NCBI GenBank assembly: GCA_017562135.1
Contig: QEYB01000158.1
Location: 1 to 64,000, forward strand
Reading direction: 5' to 3'
DNA: 64,000 bases
Source: Dipylidium caninum
Taxonomy: Eukaryota > Platyhelminthes > Cestoda > Cyclophyllidea > Dipylidiidae
The notes beneath the pieces were generated by a model. It searched no databases, was not told the DNA's origin, and worked only from the letters and a program-made list of their open reading frames with translations. The translations under genes were made by a program, and so were the position numbers. This document shows, piece by piece, positions 12,806 through 23,005 of this stretch (positions are counted from its first letter, which is position 1; each line of letters starts with the position of its first letter).

Positions 12806-14675
12806 GTTGTTTTTGGAACAGTGAGTTCTCGCGTCTGCTCGTGTCACCGGTTGCCGGTGGCGTTGATTGATGGACGACTCCTCTGCTCTCCCTCTTGCAG
12901 ATCTGCCACCTACGAGGTGCGATCGGAGCTGGCAAACTCTGCCCACCGGACAAGGAGTCTTGTCAAGCGTAAGCCCTCATTTACGCCAGCTCCTCCCCCC
13001 CCTCCATTCTCGTGGCGTCCACCTGATGCACCCCACATCGCTCGGAGGCTCGTAGTAGTCGACGAGCAAGTCGCCCCTACAAGCCACGCCCTCTACCAAG
13101 TCGGGTGGAGCGTGGTGGCTGCCTCTTGGGCACCGTCGCTTTGTCCCTTCTTGTCGAGTGCTTGAAGCAGGAGGTAGACGCCACTTCTCCCCTCACTAAA
13201 TCAGCATGAGTGAGGGTCTTTTCACTTTCGTTTTGCGCATTTTCAGGTTTATCACTGCCCATCGGAAGAAACGCGGACATGTATACTTCGCCAGAACGTA
13301 AGTAGTCAACATTTGTGTCCAACTCGTTTGCCTGACGTGTTGGAAACATTCCCATTTTATCCTGTCCCTTCCAGCCATCATGGCAGTTGGCTGGTTGGGC
13401 ATGGAGAAGTGGCCTTCTACTCACTGTGCCCCACTTTCTTATCTTGCATCCAGCCTCGCCGCAGCCCACACATCCTCCGAAGCTGGTACAGCCTGAGCGC
13501 GCCAGGCGTGTAATCGAGGATCGTCCACCGTCCGCTACCCCACAATCTCTTTTTGGCCATTTGTGAGGCCACCCATCACCCCTGCCCCTTCGACGCCCCC
13601 TTCCCTCCCCTGTTATCTAAACTATTACAACTAAATCTGTGCATAGTCCATAAAAGGTTCGATAGACTGGCAGCGTCTTGTGGTCTTTTTCATGCCTCTG
13701 GGCATCTGCGCGGCGGTGCGTTGTTCAATGACTCAGACGTTGTTTCTCACACGTGTCGGTGGCCTGATGATTTCGTCATCCACCGTGAACAGTCCCGCAG
13801 GGCGGCATAAGTGCTTCCATTCCCCAATCCATGGCCCACTTGCTTCACCGCATTTTGGCGCCTTCATTTCCCCGTCAAGGTGACACCTGAGGGGACGCGT
13901 TAGGATGTAAGGAAAAATGGAGAGTTGGGAGGCATTGAGACAGACACTCTCGGTGGTTACACGCTCTTTGTCGCCGCGCTGAGGTGTAGTCCGTCACTCC
14001 GGGGGAACACTTTTCTCCCCCGCTGTGCACACCGACGAGGTGCCTCCTATAAGAAATCTCCATGCATTCAGTGGACGGATGCCTCGTACCACAAGAGCGG
14101 AGGGCAGCCGTGGGAGCAGTCTAAGTCATCGCACCTCATGGGAGACGAATTAGTGCACAATCGCTCGGCCACCTCTTCATTGTGAGTGGACTCCGACCGC
14201 ATTGTCATGTTTACTTAACTGCGTTGAGTAGCCGATTCACCGACCTCAAAGTCGACGCCGCGCCTCAAACTCCCAGCTACACTGAGAGGCGGCTCGGTGG
14301 GCCCTCGGCGTCGATTTCGCTCAACCAGCGTCAGAGTCTGTGCACCCTCAAGACGCCGCTTTTGAGCGTTGTGCATCGAGGGCTGGCACGAAGACTCCGG
14401 GAAGATTGGACAAAGAAAGGGGAGTCATCGGAACCCGGTTGCAGCGGAATGCCTGCAGACTCCGCTCTTCGAAAGCGCATCTTTTGATGCACCCAGTCGA
14501 CGCTCTCATTCTTGCTCACGAGAATGAGTAGCCGACTCACGGCTCTCGAAGTTGACGGTGTAGGCCAAATTGCCAGCCACACTGCAAATGCATCCACAAT
14601 CGCGGGGTGCATGATGCCCTCCAATCGCCGAGGGAGAGAAGGGTTGTGGGGGGTGGGGAGGGGAGGGGGTTAGCG

Positions 14676-14717
14676 GGAGGAGGAGGAGGAGGAGGAGGAG
14701 GTAGAGGAGGAGCAGAA
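14676..14717. repeat. (GGA)n trinucleotide tract
   Basis: GGA run preceding repeat family 3 copy b, mirroring the arrangement at 11.41-11.49 kb. Confidence 0.75.
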
Positions 14718-14734
14718 GGCGGAAGAGCTGCGTG

Positions 14735-14905
14735 GTCACGCATCGGTGGCGATTTGGGGAGACATTGACGAGCTCACCAAGGCAGAGATGGTACAAAATT
14801 AAGTTGATTAACTTCTAATTAACGCATAATTCCGTCTCACAATTCGTCGCCAAGGGGTGGCAAACTCTGGACCGGAAATGGACAAACACGATTCCTGCTG
14901 CCATA
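14735..14905 (+). repeat. dispersed repeat family 3, copy b
   Basis: Direct repeat of 11489-11665 with the same flanking GGA tract. It shares the 5' block ACGCATCGGTGGCGATTT and the 3' block CCGGAAATGGACAAACACGA. Confidence 0.65.
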
Positions 14906-15499
14906 TCAACAATGCCCATCTTTCGACTTCAACATTGTCCCAATCGCCTTTAAACATGATTTATAAGGTTAAATTTGTGTATTCTTAACGCGTCTGAGTG
15001 CTTCATTACGGTAACAGTGCGGAGCAAAGACACCTCGATCAGGCGGGAATGACAGCTTCGCGCATGAGATGAAGGGTGGGGGGGGGAAGAGGAGCAGGGG
15101 GATGAGGGGGTGGAGGGGGGGAGGGCAAAGAGACGAATTGCCTGGTACTGCAGGCTCTTTCCACTCAACGCTGGCAGGAGAGTGCCAGACCATGTGGAAG
15201 AGAGGGAGAAAGCGGACAGTTGGATTAAGAGAATGTGACTGCCTGATGGGTGTCGCTGCCGGTCACGATGGCAGTAGGTCCACCCAACGTCGAGTGCTTC
15301 TCCTAAGCCATCGCAGTCAGCCTCCACCGACCAGCGCCACCCCACTTACAAGATTAATGCACATGTGACGCCAGCCGCAACATAAAAGTAATTGCCGCTC
15401 GCTTTAGCGTATACATTGGCACAAAATGCCACCGCAATTTGGGAGGCCAATTCGCCTCGTTGGAGGCTATTCAGCGATCTCCTGTACAGTCCTGAGGTG

Positions 15500-15612
15500 T
15501 GTTGGCGTTGGCGTTGGCGTTGGCGTTGGCGTTGCGTTGGCGGTGGAGGTGGAGGTGGAGGTGGAGGTGAGGTGGAGTGTGTGGTGTGGGTGTGGGTGTG
15601 GGCGTGGGCGCG
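15500..15612. repeat. unit 1 hexamer block (GTTGGC)n-(GGTGGA)n-(GGTGTG)n
   Basis: Three successive G-rich hexamer arrays lie directly upstream of Ala-TGC and end about 8 bp before it. The block recurs in every unit with different copy numbers, at about 18377-18497, 21294-21413, 24206-24326, 27116-27235 and 30023-30130. The GGG-rich plus strand could form G-quadruplexes. Location just 5' of a Pol III gene suggests either a tolerated VNTR or an upstream boundary element. Confidence 0.9.
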
Positions 15613-15619
15613 ACAGTGA

Positions 15620-15691
15620 GGGGATGTAGCTCAGTGGTAGAGCGCTCGCTTTGCATGCGAGAGGCCCCGGGTTCGATCCCCGGCATCTCCA
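15620..15691 (+). tRNA. tRNA-Ala (anticodon TGC), unit 1
   Basis: This 72-nt cloverleaf has acceptor GGGGATG/CATCTCC containing the G3-U70 wobble pair that is the alanine identity element. The anticodon arm is CTCGC-TTTGCAT-GCGAG with anticodon TGC, reading GCA. The T arm is CCGGG-TTCGATC-CCCGG and the discriminator is A73. Internal A box (TAGCTCAGTGG) and B box (GGTTCGATCC) are intact. It follows a G-rich hexamer VNTR. No T4 Pol III terminator lies directly downstream; the nearest T-rich sequence is a weak TCTTGTCT about 20 nt away. Confidence 0.97.
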
Positions 15692-16107
15692 ACCCACCCT
15701 CCATGGGCCCTCCCTCTTGTCTGCTGTCTGCGCCTCGAGGCGTGTGGTTGGCCGCTTCTCGCCGCGTCGCCTCACCACTCGCGTGCATCTCGTAGTCCGC
15801 CTTCACCCACATTTGCCTCTCACGTTGCAGATCTATGTGTATCGGCTCCGGCTGCCCACTGCCCACTCGCCAGATGAGGAGGATGAGACGCCCATCTCTT
15901 TGCTCCTTCACAAAACGTGTCTGCGCCACTGACGTGTTTAGTGCCACGCGGTAGCCGGCTATTGTCCTGCCGTATCCGCTGTGGACGCCTTTTGCGACGC
16001 ACAAATCCACTCGGCTCTCTTAACTCGCATGCCAGTGCAGTATTGCCGTTTACCAATGGCATGTTTAGCTTTATCCGCGTGAAGACTGTGCGCATCGCCT
16101 CGGACGC

Positions 16108-16180
16108 GGCTCGGTGGTGTAGTGGTCATCACGTCTGCTTTACACGCAGAAGGTCCCCGGTTCGAACCCGGGTCGAGTCA
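16108..16180 (+). tRNA. tRNA-Val (anticodon TAC), unit 1
   Basis: This 73-nt cloverleaf has acceptor GGCTCGG/TCGAGTC with wobble pairs at 2-71 and 7-66. The anticodon arm is GTCTG-CTTTACA-CGCAG with anticodon TAC, reading GUA. The T stem is CCCGG/CCGGG with loop TTCGAAC, and A73 follows. A TTTT Pol III terminator starts 3 nt downstream at 16183-16186. Confidence 0.96.
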
Positions 16181-16182
16181 CT

Positions 16183-16186
16183 TTTG
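16183..16186 (+). terminator. Pol III T4 terminator of tRNA-Val
   Basis: TTTT immediately after the mature 3' end of Val-TAC, conserved at the same distance in all six units. Confidence 0.8.
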
Positions 16187-16387
16187 GTCACCCTCCACAC
16201 TCTACCCGAACCTGTCTGTGCCTGCTAGCACCGCCCACTCGACATCGACATCGCCACATCCACATGCCCTCCTGTCCCCTCCTGCTGATCGCATGCCTAG
16301 TCTATCCGCGCTGCGCAATTGTCAGACCGCGGCGTCGACGACAAGGCGTGGAGTGGCATAAAGACGCAAGCCAGATCGTGCGCCCGC

Positions 16388-16460
16388 TGCCCTCGGAGAG
16401 AATCGAACTCTCGACCCCTGGTTTACGAGACCAGTGCTCTAACCCCTGAGCTACGAAGGC
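16388..16460 (-). tRNA. tRNA-Thr (anticodon CGT), unit 1
   Basis: On the minus strand a 73-nt cloverleaf has acceptor GCCTTCG/CGAGGGC, D arm GCTC-AGGGGTTA-GAGC, anticodon arm CTGGT-CTCGTAA-ACCAG with anticodon CGT (reads ACG), T stem GAGAG/CTCTC and A73. It points against Val-TAC. Downstream on its own strand only a TCTTTAT-type sequence appears, not a T4 run, so termination would be non-canonical. Confidence 0.96.
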
Positions 16461-16702
16461 ACGCATAGCGTTGCCCTCTCCTTCCCTTCCTTCCACCACA
16501 TCAACGGCCCCGCCACCCATCCCACTGCCTCATCCACAATCACCATCTTAGCCCCATCGCTCATGGCCACATCTCTCGCCTCGGCCAGTCTTCCTAACCC
16601 ACATCCCATTACCAAGTCACGCTGTGGCAAATGGCCATGCAGATGCCGAGTCGCGATGCGCGCGGTGAGAGGCTCACGGTGTTTTGCCTGCCTGCCTCCC
16701 TG

Positions 16703-16757
16703 CGAGCGAGCGAAACGAACGAACGAACGAACGAACGAACGAACGAACGAACGAACG
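16703..16757. repeat. unit 1 (CGAA)n tetranucleotide tract
   Basis: GAGC/CGAA tetramers sit between Thr-CGT and Ala-CGC. They recur in all units at about 19590-19648, 22501-22558, 25416-25470, 28323-28381 and 31218-31265 with differing repeat number, occasionally broken by CGAAA. Confidence 0.9.
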
Positions 16758-16916
16758 TACGAAGAAACCAATCAAGTGGAGGCGTCCCCGCCGCGGGGAC
16801 ACACGTCACCTCGAGTATGCTGTCTGACGCTACGGTGAGGCGTCAAGCAATGAGCAAGCAGGATGCCGATTATTGCTCGGTGGGTAGGTGATGAGCGTGT
16901 TCACTCGCCTGGTTGC

Positions 16917-16988
16917 GGGGATGTAGCTCAGTGGTAGAGCGCTCGCTTCGCATGCGAGAGGCCCCGGGTTCGATTCCCGGCATCTCCA
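16917..16988 (+). tRNA. tRNA-Ala (anticodon CGC), unit 1
   Basis: The 72-nt body is the same as Ala-TGC apart from the wobble base: anticodon loop TTCGCAT gives CGC, reading GCG. G3-U70 and both internal promoter boxes are kept. This copy has T instead of C at the end of the T loop (TTCGATT), which does not disturb pairing. No T4 terminator lies directly downstream; the first is about 100 nt away before the C run. Confidence 0.96.
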
Positions 16989-17098
16989 TCTTCGCCTTCA
17001 TCGTCTCCGCCGTCCGGCGCCCTCGGTTGCTCGGTTGCGAGTGTGGTTTATGCGGCCTGGGTTCTCGTCCCACGCCCTCACGTCCGTCGTGGCTTTTA

Positions 17099-17109
17099 CC
17101 CCCCCCCCC
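17099..17109. repeat. poly-C run, unit 1
   Basis: Homopolymer C tract in the Ala-CGC to Leu-CAA spacer. Its length differs among units (about 11 to 15), consistent with slippage or homopolymer sequencing error. Confidence 0.8.
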
Positions 17110-17194
17110 TCACCTAGCAGTGCAGCGAGAGTAGATATGAACACTGTCTCTCTCACCTCACACCGAGATAGCGTCCCGTGGTGTGATGAGAGGA

Positions 17195-17198
17195 AAAG
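17195..17198 (-). terminator. Pol III T4 terminator of tRNA-Leu
   Basis: AAAA on plus, TTTT on the minus strand, 5 nt downstream of the Leu-CAA 3' end. Present in all units. Confidence 0.75.
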
Positions 17199-17203
17199 GT
17201 CAC

Positions 17204-17303
17204 TGTCAGCGGTGGGATTCGAACCCACGCCCTCAGGGAGGACCAGAAGTCTCAGAAAGCTTTCGCTTGAGTCTGGCGCCTTAGACCGCTCGGCCACACT
17301 GAC
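17204..17303 (-). tRNA. tRNA-Leu (anticodon CAA) with 17-nt intron, unit 1
   Basis: A class II tRNA on minus, 100 nt including an intron. Acceptor GTCAGTG/CGCTGAC, leucine-type D arm GGCCGAGCGGTCTAAGGC, anticodon stem CCAGA/TCTGG, loop CTCAAG-T with anticodon CAA (reads UUG), long variable arm TCCTCCCTGAGGGC, T arm GTGGG-TTCGAAT-CCCAC, A73. The intron lies after position 37, at 17249-17265, as is usual for eukaryotic tRNA-Leu(CAA). A splicing endonuclease is needed to mature it. Confidence 0.95.
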
Positions 17304-17336
17304 ACGCCGCTTTCCCCGCGCATCGCGTCCCGCGCC

Positions 17337-17371
17337 CCGCCTACCGCCTACCGCCTACCGCCTACCGCCTT
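17337..17371. repeat. (CTACCGC)n heptamer tract, unit 1
   Basis: Heptamer repeats in the Leu-Gly spacer. Counts vary between units: about four to five in units 1 and 2, more in unit 3. Confidence 0.85.
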
Positions 17372-17767
17372 GCGTGGCCTCCAGCCACGTTGAACACAGA
17401 CCCCAACCCCTCTCCGTCTCCTCGGGCATGCAATCACACGTCCTTTCTCCCGGCGTCCTCATCCCGCCTCGCCTGCCCCGCCGTCTGCACCCTCCTGTCG
17501 GTGGCACACTCACCCTCTCCGCGTCCCCGCGAAGCTAGTTCGCGCTCTCTGCTCCGTGTAGAGCATCCGGCAATGTGGACGCAGTTGGCGGAAGAAACGG
17601 ACAGCACTACGATGGAGGATGGGGACAAGGCAAGACATGGCAAGAGAGGCGAGGCGAGGAAGAGGAGGGCAGGGGGGAAGGGAAGAGAGAGGAGAGATAA
17701 GAGATGCCAACCCGAAAGCCATGCCTGCACCAATGAACATATCGAATCTGGGGGCGGAGTGGGCGAT

Positions 17768-17882
17768 GTAGGTGAGGGTAAAGGTAAGGTAAGCGTAAGT
17801 GTAAAGGTAAAGGTAAAGGTGCCGCAGAAGGAGGAGGAGGAGGAGAGGAGGAGGAGGAGGTGCAATAGGCGGAGGAGGAGGC
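17768..17882. repeat. (GGTAAA)n hexamers followed by (GGA)n, unit 1
   Basis: Imperfect GGTAAA/GGTAAG hexamers run into a GGA trinucleotide tract upstream of Gly-CCC. The tract recurs in units 2-5 with different lengths. It is almost pure purine on plus. The long poly-Lys, poly-Leu and poly-Ser frames here are artefacts of the repeats. Confidence 0.85.
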
Positions 17883-17958
17883 CAGTAAAGGCAGTAGGTG
17901 TTTGGGCTTGTTGGCCGTAGAGGCAGAGGTAGGTGGAGACAGAAGGCAGCACGTGGCC

Positions 17959-18029
17959 GCGTCAGTAGTGTAGTGGTATCATGCATGCCTCCCACGCATG
18001 CGACCCGGGTTCGAATCCCGGCTGACGCA
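17959..18029 (+). tRNA. tRNA-Gly (anticodon CCC), unit 1
   Basis: This 71-nt cloverleaf has acceptor GCGTCAG/CTGACGC, anticodon stem CATGC/GCATG with loop CTCCCAC giving CCC (reads GGG), T arm CCGGG-TTCGAAT-CCCGG and A73. The A box GTGTAGTGG and B box GGTTCGAATCC are intact. A T4 terminator follows at 18034-18037. Confidence 0.96.
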
Positions 18030-18033
18030 GGCT

Positions 18034-18037
18034 TTTC
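18034..18037 (+). terminator. Pol III T4 terminator of tRNA-Gly
   Basis: TTTT five nucleotides after the tRNA-Gly 3' end, kept in all five full units. Confidence 0.75.
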
Positions 18038-18504
18038 CACATCACTCTCTCGCTCTCTCACTCTCTCCCTCCCCTCCACCCTATCCCTGCTCGTCTGTCT
18101 ACCTTCCCATCCTCACGGCTAGCTATCCTCACGCCTCGTCGGAAATCTCACTTGGCCTTTCCGAGAAGATCTCTGCTCTGCTCTGCTCTTCCCTTCTCGT
18201 CCTCGTCGTGCGCGTCAGCTTTGTTAAAAGTGGCGATTGGTAGACTTAAGCTTTTTACCCTGCCACCATACTGCCATAAGAAGATGTGTCTCAATGTCCT
18301 CGCTCCTGGCCTCGAGGCGGTAAGTCAGGATGGAGGGAATGTGACTCGGGGGAGTGAGAAGCCTGTAACAGTCCTGAGGTGGTTGGCGTTGGCGTTGGCG
18401 TTGGCGTTTGGGTTTGGCGGTGGAGGTGGAGGTGGAGGTGGAGGTGGGCGTGTGGGTGTGGGTGTGGGTGTGGGTGTGGGTGTGGGCGTGGGCGCGAGCA
18501 GTGA

Positions 18505-18576
18505 GGGGATGTAGCTCAGTGGTAGAGCGCTCGCTTTGCATGCGAGAGGCCCCGGGTTCGATCCCCGGCATCTCCA
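18505..18576 (+). tRNA. tRNA-Ala (anticodon TGC), unit 2
   Basis: Identical to the unit 1 Ala-TGC gene, 72 nt, with G3-U70 and intact A and B boxes. Upstream hexamer VNTR differs in repeat number from unit 1. Confidence 0.97.
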
Positions 18577-18994
18577 ACCCCACCTCCATGGGCCCTCCCT
18601 CTTGTCTGCTGTCTGCGCCTCGAGGCGTGTGGTTGGCCGCTTCTCGCCGCGTCGCCTCACCACTCGCGTGCATCTCGTAGTCCGCCTTCACCCACATTTG
18701 CCTCTCACGTTGCAGATCTATGTGTATTCGGCTCCGGCTGCCCACTGCCCACTCGCCAGATGAGGAGGATGAGGACGCCATCTCTTTTGCTCCTTCACAA
18801 ACGTGGTCTGCGCCACTGACGTGTTTAGTGCCACGCGGTAGCCGGCTATTGTCCTGCCGTATCCGCTGTGGACGCCTTTTGCGACGCACAAATCCACTCG
18901 GCTCTCTTAACTCGCATGCCAGTGCTGTATTGCCGTTTACCAATGGCATGTTTAGCTTTATCCGCGTGAAGACTGTGCGCATCGCCTCGGACGC

Positions 18995-19067
18995 GGCTCG
19001 GTGGTGTAGTGGTCATCACGTCTGCTTTACACGCAGAAGGTCCCCGGTTCGAACCCGGGTCGAGTCA
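18995..19067 (+). tRNA. tRNA-Val (anticodon TAC), unit 2
   Basis: 73 nt, identical to unit 1, with a TTTT terminator 3 nt downstream. Confidence 0.96.
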
Positions 19068-19273
19068 CTTTTGGTCACCCTCCACACTCTACCCGAACCT
19101 GTCTGTGCCTGCTAGCACCGCCCACTCGACATCGACATCGCCACATCCACATGCCCTCCTGTCCCCTCCTGCTGATCGCATGCCTAGTCTATCCGCGCTG
19201 CGCAATTGTCAGACCGCGGCGTCGACGACAAGGCGTGGAGTGGCATAAAGACGCAGCCAGATCGTGCGCCCGC

Positions 19274-19346
19274 TGCCCTCGGAGAGAATCGAACTCTCGA
19301 CCCCTGGTTTACGAGACCAGTGCTCTAACCCCTGAGCTACGAAGGC
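19274..19346 (-). tRNA. tRNA-Thr (anticodon CGT), unit 2
   Basis: 73 nt on minus, identical to unit 1. No T4 run directly downstream. Confidence 0.96.
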
Positions 19347-19809
19347 ACGCATAGCGTTGCCCTCTCCTTCCCTTCCTTCCACCACATCAACGGCCCCGCC
19401 ACCCATCCCAACTGCCTCATCCACAATCACCATCTTAGCCCCCATCGCTCATGGCCACATCTCTCGCCTCGGCCAGTCTTCCTAACCCACATCCCATTAC
19501 CAAGTCACGCTGTGGCAAATGGCCATGCAGATGCCGGAGTCGCGATGCGCGCGGTGAGAGGCTCACGGTGTTTGCCTGCCTGCCTCCCTGCGAGCGAGCG
19601 AGCGAACGAACGAAACGAACGAACGAACGAACGAACGAACGAACGAACGTACGAAGAAACCAATCAAGTGGAGGGCGTCCCCGCCGCGGGGACACACCGT
19701 CACCTCGAGTATGCTGTCTGACGCTACGGTGAGGCGTCAAGCAATGAGCAAGCAGGATGCCGATTATTGCTCGGTGGGTAGGTGATGAGCGTGTTCACTC
19801 GCTGGTTGC

Positions 19810-19881
19810 GGGGATGTAGCTCAGTGGTAGAGCGCTCGCTTCGCATGCGAGAGGGCCCCGGTTCGATCCCCGGCATCTCCA
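19810..19881 (+). tRNA. tRNA-Ala (anticodon CGC), unit 2, altered T stem
   Basis: 72 nt, but the variable/T-stem region reads GAGGGCCCCGG instead of GAGGCCCCGGG: one G gained before and one lost after the C run. The 5' T stem becomes CCCGG, which no longer pairs fully with CCCGG on the 3' side. Either the copy is folding-impaired or this is a compensated homopolymer error. Confidence 0.85.
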
Positions 19882-20097
19882 TCTTCGCCTTCATCGTCTC
19901 CGCCGTCCGGCGCCCTCGGTTGCTCGGTTGCGAGTGTGGTTTATGCGGCTGGGTTCTCGTCCCACGCCCTCACGTCCGTCGTGGCTTTTACCCCCCCCCC
20001 CCCTCACCTAGCAGTGCAGCGAGAGTAGATATGAACACTGTCTCTCTCACCTCACACCGAGATAGCGTCCCGTGGTGTGATGAGAGGAAAAGGTCAC

Positions 20098-20199
20098 TGT
20101 CAGCGGTGGGATTCGAACCCCACGCCCTCAGGGAGGACCAGAAGTCTCAGAAAGCCTTTCGCTTGAGTCTGGCGCCTTAGACCGCTCGGCCACACTGAC
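20098..20199 (-). tRNA. tRNA-Leu (anticodon CAA), unit 2, extra base in T arm
   Basis: 102 nt with an 18-nt intron at 20144-20161. One additional C (plus strand GAACCCCACG rather than GAACCCACG) enlarges the T loop/stem junction by one base and would weaken the B box. Possible pseudogene or homopolymer error. Confidence 0.85.
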
Positions 20200-20870
20200 A
20201 CGCCGCTTTCCCCCGCGCATCGCGTCCCGCGCCCCGCCTACCTACCGCCTACCGCCTACCGCCTACCGCCTTGCGTGGCCTCCAGCCACGTTGAACACAG
20301 ACCCCAACCCCTCTCCGTCTCCTCGGGGCATGCAATCACACGTCCTTTCTCCCCGGCGTCCTCATCCCGCCTCGCCTGGCCCCGCCGTCTGCACCCTCCC
20401 TGTCGGTGGCACACTCACCCTCTCCGCGTCCCCGCGAAGCTAGTTTCGCGCTCTCTGCTCCGTGTAGAGCATCCGGCAATGTGGACGCAGTTGGCGGAAG
20501 AAACGGACAGCACTACGATGGAGGATGGGGACAAGGCAAGACATGGCAAGAGAGGCGAGGCGAGGGATAGAGGAGGGCAGGGGGGGAAGGGAAGAGAGAG
20601 GAGAGATAAGAGATGCCAACCCGAAGCCATGCCTGCACCAATGAACATATCGAATCTGGGGGCGGAGTGGGCGATGTAGGTGAGGGTAAAGGTAAGGTAA
20701 GCGTAAGTGTAAAGGTAAAAGGTAAAGGTGCCGCAGAAGGAGGAGGAGGAGGAGGAGGAGGAGAGAAGGAGGTGCAATAGGGCGGAGGAGGAGGCCAGTA
20801 AGGCAGTAGGTGTTTGGGCTTGTTGGCCGTAGAGGCAGAGGTAGGTGGAGACAGAAGGCAGCACGTGGCC

Positions 20871-20941
20871 GCGTCAGTAGTGTAGTGGTATCATGCATGC
20901 CTCCCACGCATGCGACCCGGGTTCGAATCCCGGCTGACGCA
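20871..20941 (+). tRNA. tRNA-Gly (anticodon CCC), unit 2
   Basis: 71 nt, identical to unit 1, with TTTT shortly downstream. Confidence 0.96.
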
Positions 20942-21420
20942 GGCTTTTCCCACATCACTCTCTCGCTCTCTCACTCTCTCCCTCCCTCCACCCTATCCCC
21001 TGCTCGTCTGTCTACCTTCCCATCCTCACGGCTAGCTATCCTCACGCCTCGTCGGAAATCTCACTTTGGCCTTTTCCGAGAAGATCTCTGCTCTGCTCTG
21101 CTCTTCCCTTCTCGTCCTCGTCGTGCGCGTCAGCTTTGTTAAAGTGGCGATTGGTAGACTTAAGCTTTTTTACCCTGCCACCATACTGCCATAAGAAGAT
21201 GTTGTCTCAATGTCCTCGCTCCTGGCCTCGAGGCGGTAAGTCAGGATGGAGGGAATGTGACTCGGGGGAGTGAGAAGCCTGTACAGTCTGAGGTGGTGGC
21301 GTTGGCGTTGGCGTTGGCGTTGGCGTTGGCGTTGGCGGTGGAGGTGGAGGTGGAGGTGGAGGTGGGTGTGGGTGTGGGTGTGGGTGTGGGTGTGGGTGTG
21401 GGCGTGGGCGCGAGCAGTGA

Positions 21421-21490
21421 GGGGATGTAGCTCAGTGGTAGAGCGCTCGCTTTGCATGCGAGAGGCCGGGTTCGATCCCCGGCATCTCCA
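21421..21490 (+). tRNA. tRNA-Ala (anticodon TGC), unit 3, 2-nt deletion
   Basis: 70 nt: two C residues are missing between the anticodon stem and T stem (AGAGGCCGGG instead of AGAGGCCCCGGG), shortening the variable loop from 5 to 3 nt. Acceptor, anticodon and T stems are otherwise intact. Function is doubtful. Confidence 0.85.
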
Positions 21491-21908
21491 ACCCCACTCA
21501 TGGGCCCTCCCTCTTGTCTGCTGTCTGCGCCTCGAGGCGTGTGGTTGGCCGCTTCTCGCCGCGTCGCCTCACCACTCGCGTGCATCTCGTAGTCCGCCTT
21601 CACCCACATTTGCCTCTCACGTTGCAGATCTATGTGTATTTCGGCTCCGGCTGCCCACTGCCCACTCGCCAGATGAGGAGGATGAGGACGCCATCTCTTT
21701 TGCTCATTCACAAACGTGGTCTGCGCCACTGACGTGTTTAGTGCCCACGCGGTAGCCGGCTATTGTCCTGCCGTATCCGCTGTGGACGCCTTTTGCGACG
21801 CACAAATCCACTCGGCTCTCTTAACTCGCATGCCAGTGCTGTATTGCCGTTTACCAATGGCATGTTTAGCTTTATCCGCGTGAAGACTGTGCGCATCGCC
21901 TCGGACGC

Positions 21909-21981
21909 GGCTCGGTGGTGTAGTGGTCATCACGTCTGCTTTACACGCAGAAGGTCCCCGGTTCGAACCCGGGTCGAGTCA
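21909..21981 (+). tRNA. tRNA-Val (anticodon TAC), unit 3
   Basis: 73 nt, identical to unit 1, with TTTT terminator. Confidence 0.96.
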
Positions 21982-22187
21982 CTTTTGGTCACCCTCCACA
22001 CTCTACCCGAACCTGTCTGTGCCTGCTAGCACCGCCCACTCGACATCGACATCGCCACATCCACATGCCCTCCTGTCCCCTCCTGCTGATCGCATGCCTA
22101 GTCTATCCGCGCTGCGCAATTGTCAGACCGCGGCGTCGACGACAAGGCGTGGAGTGGCATAAAGACGCAGCCAGATCGTGCGCCCGC

Positions 22188-22260
22188 TGCCCTCGGAGAG
22201 AATCGAACTCTCGACCCCTGGTTTACGAGACCAGTGCTCTAACCCCTGAGCTACGAAGGC
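22188..22260 (-). tRNA. tRNA-Thr (anticodon CGT), unit 3
   Basis: 73 nt on minus, identical to unit 1. Confidence 0.96.
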
Positions 22261-22715
22261 ACGCATAGCGTTGCCCTCTCCTTCCCTTCCTTCCACCACA
22301 TCAACGGCCCCGCCACCCATCCCACTGCCTCATCCACAAATCACCATCTTAGCCCCATCGCTCATGGCCACATCTCTCGCCTCGGCCAGTCTTCCTAACC
22401 CACATCCCATTACCAAGTCACGCTGTGGCAAATGGCCATGCAGATGCCGAGTCGCGATGCGCGCGGTGAGAGGCTCACGGTGTTTGCCTGCCTGCCTCCC
22501 TGCGAGCGAGCGAGCGAACGAACGAACGAACGAACGAACGAACGAACGAACGAACGTACGAAGAAACCAATCAAGTGGAGGCGTCCCCGCCGCGGGGACA
22601 CACCGTCACCTCGAGTATGCTGTCTGACGCTACGGTGAGGCGTCAAGCAATGAGCAAGCAGGATGCGATTATTGCTCGGTGGGTAGGTGATGAGCGTGTT
22701 CACTCGCCTGGTTGC

Positions 22716-22787
22716 GGGGATGTAGCTCAGTGGTAGAGCGCTCGCTTCGCATGCGAGAGGCCCCGGGTTCGATCCCCGGCATCTCCA
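22716..22787 (+). tRNA. tRNA-Ala (anticodon CGC), unit 3
   Basis: 72 nt, consensus form, T loop TTCGATC. Intact A and B boxes. Confidence 0.96.
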
Positions 22788-23005
22788 TCTTCGCCTTCAT
22801 CGTCTCCGCCGTCCGGCGCCCTCGGTTGCTCGGTTGCGAGTGTGGTTTATGCGGCTGGGTTCTCGTCCCACGCCCTCACGTCCGTCGTGGCTTTTACCCC
22901 CCCCCCCCCCCTCACCTAGCAGTGCAGCGAGAGTAGATATGAACACTGTCTCTCTCACCTCACACCGAGATAGCGTCCCGTGGTGTGATGAGAGGAAAAG
23001 GTCAC

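Larger units (their letters stand above)
1..15480. other. GC-rich repeat-bearing region without a supported gene
   Basis: I find no reading frame here with a recognisable domain or a splice-bounded exon chain. The longest open frames (207 codons on plus at about 10.0-10.6 kb, 163 codons on minus at about 3.8-4.3 kb) match no family I know, and frames of this length are expected by chance in GC-rich DNA. What can be seen are microsatellites and several pairs of diverged dispersed repeats, listed separately. It may be intergenic sequence, repeat-dense heterochromatin, or introns of a gene outside the window. Confidence 0.5.

Noticed and set aside
15577..18122. CRISPR-like regular repeats
   Set aside because: The regularity comes from 2.9-kb tandem units and microsatellites. 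There are no short direct repeats with unique spacers of equal length.
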